Assembly: GCA_964036045.1 (NCBI GenBank)
Contig: OZ038378.1
Coordinates: 55,239,995 to 55,303,994, forward strand
Source of the DNA: Eutreptiella sp. 'Long Island Sound 2002'
Taxonomy: Eukaryota; Euglenozoa; Euglenophyceae; Eutreptiales; Eutreptiaceae
Length of the DNA: 64,000 nt
Reading direction: 5' to 3'
The position numbers were made by a program, and so were the translations under genes. Shown here one piece after another: positions 60,643 to 64,000 of this stretch. Numbering within the stretch: the stretch's first letter is position 1; each line of letters opens with the position of its first letter. The notes under the pieces are model-generated. The model made no database searches. It was not told the origin of the DNA and saw only the letters and a program-made list of their open reading frames with translations.

Positions 60643-63600
60643 CAGCCCCACGCCGCTACGCCCCTACGCAGCCCCACACTGCTGCGCCCCTGCGTGGCCC
60701 CGCATTGCTGCGCCCCTGCACAGCCCCATGCTGCCGCGCCCATGCGCAGCCCCATGCTGCGCCCCTTCGCATCCCCACGCTGTTGCACCCCTGCGCAGCC
60801 CCACGCTGCAGCGCCCCCGCGCGGCCCCGCGCTGCTGCACCCCTGCACAGCCCTCGCTAATGCGCCCATGCGCGGCCCCACGCCACTGCGCCCCCGCGCA
60901 GCCCACACTGCCACGCCCCTGCGCGGCCCCACGCTGCTGCGCCCCTGCGCAGCCCCACGCTGCGCCCCTAGGCAGCCACATACAACACCTTTGCGCAGCC
61001 CCACAATGCGCCCAAGCGCAGCCCCACGCTGCTGCGCCCCTGCGCAGCTCCGCGCCGCGCCCATACGCGGCCCCATGATGCGCCCCTGCGCGGCCTCCCA
61101 CCACTGCGCCGCCGCTCGCTGCGCCCCTGCGCAGCCCCACGCTGCTGCGCTCCTGCGCAGCCCCAAGCCGCGCCCCTCCACGGCCCCACGCTGCCCCCCG
61201 GGGCTGCTCCGCGCTGCGCCCCTGCGCAGCCCCACGCTGCTGCGCCCTTGCGCAGCCCCACGCTGCGCCCCTGCGCAGCGCCGCACTGCGCCCCTGTACA
61301 ACCACACGCTGCGCCCCAGCGCACCCCCATGCCGCTGCGCCCCTACACAGCCCCCCCACCACTGCGCCGCCCCACACAGCTGCTCTGCGCAGCCCCACGC
61401 TGCTGCACCCCTGCGCAGCCCCACGCTGATGCACCCCTGCGCAGCCCCACACTGCTGCACCCCTGCGCAGCCCCACGCTACTGCACCCCTGCGCGGCCCC
61501 ACGCTGCCCTCCAGCGCAGCCCCATGCTGCTGCGCCCCTGCGCAGCCCCACGCTGCGCCCCTGCGCAGCGCCGCACTGCGCCCCTGTACAGCCACACGCT
61601 GCGCCCCAGCGCACCCCCATGCCGCTACGCCCCTACACAGCCCCCCCACCACTGCGCCACCCCACACAGCTGCTCCGCGCAGCCCCACGCTGCTGCACCC
61701 CTGCGCAGCCCCACGCTGCTGCACCCCTGCGCAGCCCCACGCTGCACTCCAGAGCAGCCCCACGCTGCTGCGCCCCTACGCAGCCCCACACTGCTGCGCC
61801 CCTACGCAGCCCCACGCTGCTGCGCCCACGCTGCTACGCCCCTGCACAGCCCCACGCTGCTGCGCCCCTGCACAGCCCTGGCTGCCGCGCCCCTGCGCAG
61901 CCCCACGCTACTGAGCCCCTGCCCAGCCCCAGGTTGCTCCGCCCCTGCGCAGCCCCACGCTGCCCTCTAGCGCAGCCCCACGCTGCTGCTCCCCTGCACA
62001 GCCCCGCGCTGCTGCGCCCCTGCGCAGCCCCATGCTGCCCTCCAGCGCAGCCCCACGCTGCTGCGCCCCTGCACAGCCCCAGGTTGCTGCGCCCACGCTG
62101 CTACGCCCCTGCACAGCCCCACGCTGCTGCGCCCCTGCACAGCCCTGGCTGCCGCGCCCCTGCGCAGCCCCACGCTACTGAGCCCCTGCCCAGCCCTAGG
62201 TTGCTGCGCCCCTGCGCAGCCCCACGCTGCCCTCCAGCGCAGCCCCGCGCTGCTACTCCCCTGCACAGCCCCGCGCTGCTGCGCCCCTGCGCAGCCCCGC
62301 GCTGCCCTCCAGCGCAGCCCCACGCTGCTGCGCCCCTGCACAGCCCCAGGTTGCTGCGCCCACGCTGCTACGCCCCTGCACAGCCCCACGCTGCTGCGCC
62401 CCTGCACAGCCCTGGCTGCCGCGCCCCTGCGCAGCCCCACGCTACTGAGCCCCTGCCCAGCCCCAGGTTGCTCCGCCCCTGCGCAGCCCCACGCTGCCCT
62501 CTAGCGCAGCCCCACGCTGCTGCTCCCCTGCACAGCCCCGCGCTGCTGCGCCCCTGCGCAGCCCCATGCTGCCCTCCAGCGCAGCCCCACGCTGCTGCGC
62601 CCCTGCACAGCCCCAGGTTGCTGCGCCCACGCTGCTACGCCCCTGCACAGCCCCACGCTGCTGCGCCCCTGCACAGCCCTGGCTGCCGCGCCCCTGCGCA
62701 GCCCCACGCTACTGCGCCCCTGCCCAGCCCCGGGCTGCTGCGCCCCTGCCCAGCCCCACGCTGCTGCTCCCCTGCGCGGCCCCGCGCTTTTGCGCCCCTG
62801 CGCAACCCCGCGCTGCGCCCCTGCGCCGCCCCAAACCGTTGCGCCCCTACGCAGCCCCGCGCTGCGCCCCTACGCAGCCCCACGCTGCGGCGCCCCTGCA
62901 CGGCCCCATGCCGCGCCCCGGCGCGGCCCCACGCTGCTACGCCCCTACGCAGCCCCACGCTGCTGCGCCCCTGCGCGGCCCCGCGCCGCGCCCGTGCACG
63001 GCCCCATGCTGCGCCCCGGCGCGGCCCCACGCTGCTACGCCCCTACGCAGCCCCACGCTGCTGCGCCCCTGCGCGGCCCCGCGCCGCGCCCCTGCACGGC
63101 CCCATGCCGCGCCCATACGCGGCCCCACGCTGCACTCCTGCGCGGCCCCGCGCTGCGCCCCTGCACAGCCCCACGCGGCTGCTCCCCTGCGCGGCCCCAC
63201 GCTGCTGCGCCCCTGCGTAACCCCGCGCTTCGCATCTGCGCAGCCCCAATCTGCGCCCCTGCGCGGCCCCGCACTGCGCCCCTGCGCAGCCCCACACTGC
63301 TGCGCCCCTGCGCCGCACCACGCTGCGCCCCTACGCAGCCCCACGTTGCGCCCCTACACAGCCCCACACTGCTGCGCCCCTTCACGGCCCCATACCAAGC
63401 CCCTGCGCAGCCCCGAGCTGCGCCCCTGCGCAGCCCCACGCTGCTGCGCCCCTGCGCGGCCCCGCGCCGCGCCCCCGCGCAGCCCCATGCTGCGCCCCTG
63501 CGCAGCCCAACACTGCTGCGCCCCTACGCAGCCCCCCGCTGCGCCCCATTCGCGGCCCCACGCTGCGCCACGGCGCCGCTCCGCGCTGCTACGCTCCTGC

Positions 63601-64000
63601 GCAGCCCCACGCTGCTGCGCCCCTGCGCGGCCCCGCGCCGCGCCCGTTCACGGCCCCATGCCACGCCCATACGCGGCCCCACGCTGCACTCCTGCGCGGC
63701 CCCACGTTGCGCCCCGGCCCGGCCCCACGCTGCGCCCCTACGCGGCCCCACGCTGCGCCCCTGCGCAGCCCCACGCTGCTGCACCCCTCCACGGCCCCAT
63801 GCCGCGCCCATGCGCGGCCCCGCGCTGCGCCCCTGCGCAGCCCCACGCTGCTGCGCCCCTGCGCAGCCCCGCACTACGCCCCTCCGCAGCCCCACACTGC
63901 TGCGCCCCTGCGCCGCCCCACACTGCTGCGCCCCTGCGCCGCACCACGCTGCGCCCCTGTGCAGCCCCATGCTGCTGCGCCCCTTCACGGCCCCATGCCG
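60643..64000 (+). repeat. 26-bp satellite array (runs off the window)
   Basis: The monomer is CCCCACGCTGCTGCGCCCCT followed by GCGCAG (26 bp). A 23-bp variant lacks one CTG. More than 100 units. Because 26 is not a multiple of three, the array is open in several frames and translates with a 26-residue super-period, which explains the long Ala/Pro/Arg/Cys-rich frames on both strands. The right end is beyond the window. Confidence 0.97.
61827..62710 (+). repeat. Higher-order repeat (267 bp and 534 bp) in the satellite
   Basis: CACGCTGCTACGCCCCTGCA starts at 61,827, 62,094, 62,361 and 62,628, exactly 267 bases apart. The first and third units share variants (CTCTAGCGC, GCTGCTGCTCCCC, CCATGCTGCCC) that the second lacks, giving a 534-bp period. 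Confidence 0.93.

Noticed and set aside
61619-63220. 533-codon plus-strand frame, and 300-377 codon minus-strand frames, in the 26-bp satellite
   Set aside because: The repeat lacks stops in several phases. Translations are 26-residue rotations of the same monomer on both strands.

Overview
This window is eukaryotic nuclear DNA made almost entirely of mobile elements, their decayed remains, and tandem repeats. I see no bacterial operon, tRNA cluster, rRNA gene or CRISPR array. Reverse transcriptases of at least five lineages, very long poly-C/poly-G runs, CATA and TA microsatellites, several satellites and abrupt composition shifts suggest a repeat-rich microalga or other protist. I cannot name the organism. 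No intact ordinary cellular gene is recognisable.

Layout. 1-9.7 kb: mostly unrecognised sequence with one copy of a dispersed non-coding element (about 0.87-1.51 kb), a candidate terminal exon (3.19-3.47 kb), a tRNA-like SINE head (3.5 kb), a small open frame (7.6-7.9 kb) and a BED-type zinc-finger fragment (9.2-9.6 kb). 10.5-12.2 kb: a frameshifted reverse transcriptase of unusual type (motif C reads FHDN). 14.55-16.83 kb: a dimeric satellite of about 104 bp; inverted copies lie at 21.45-21.66 and 23.89-24.84 kb. Between these blocks sit an aldehyde dehydrogenase fragment, a decayed unknown coding stretch, and a dead RT-RNase H element. 26.1-35.7 kb: copies of a 0.9-1.2 kb element with short terminal inverted repeats and (TA)n linkers, invaded by a 3.8 kb LINE flanked by a 34-bp direct repeat. 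35.8-36.5 kb: the C-terminal end of another LINE.

The main object is a very large LINE on the minus strand, about 38.3 to at least 53.65 kb. Its first frame (2,373 codons) has a His-rich repeat region, a CCCH zinc finger and a Ulp1-like cysteine protease signature. Its second frame has an APE endonuclease, a YCDD reverse transcriptase, an RNase H-like region, a CCHC finger and a long C-terminal extension. The two frames are in the same phase and are separated by one TGA. No usable ATG precedes the endonuclease, so the pair is either read through or is a polyprotein gene carrying one nonsense change. A 5'-truncated second copy of its 3' UTR lies at 26.5-28.1 kb.

54-64 kb: G/C-rich repetitive DNA, ending in a 26-bp satellite with 267-bp and 534-bp higher-order periodicity that runs off the window.
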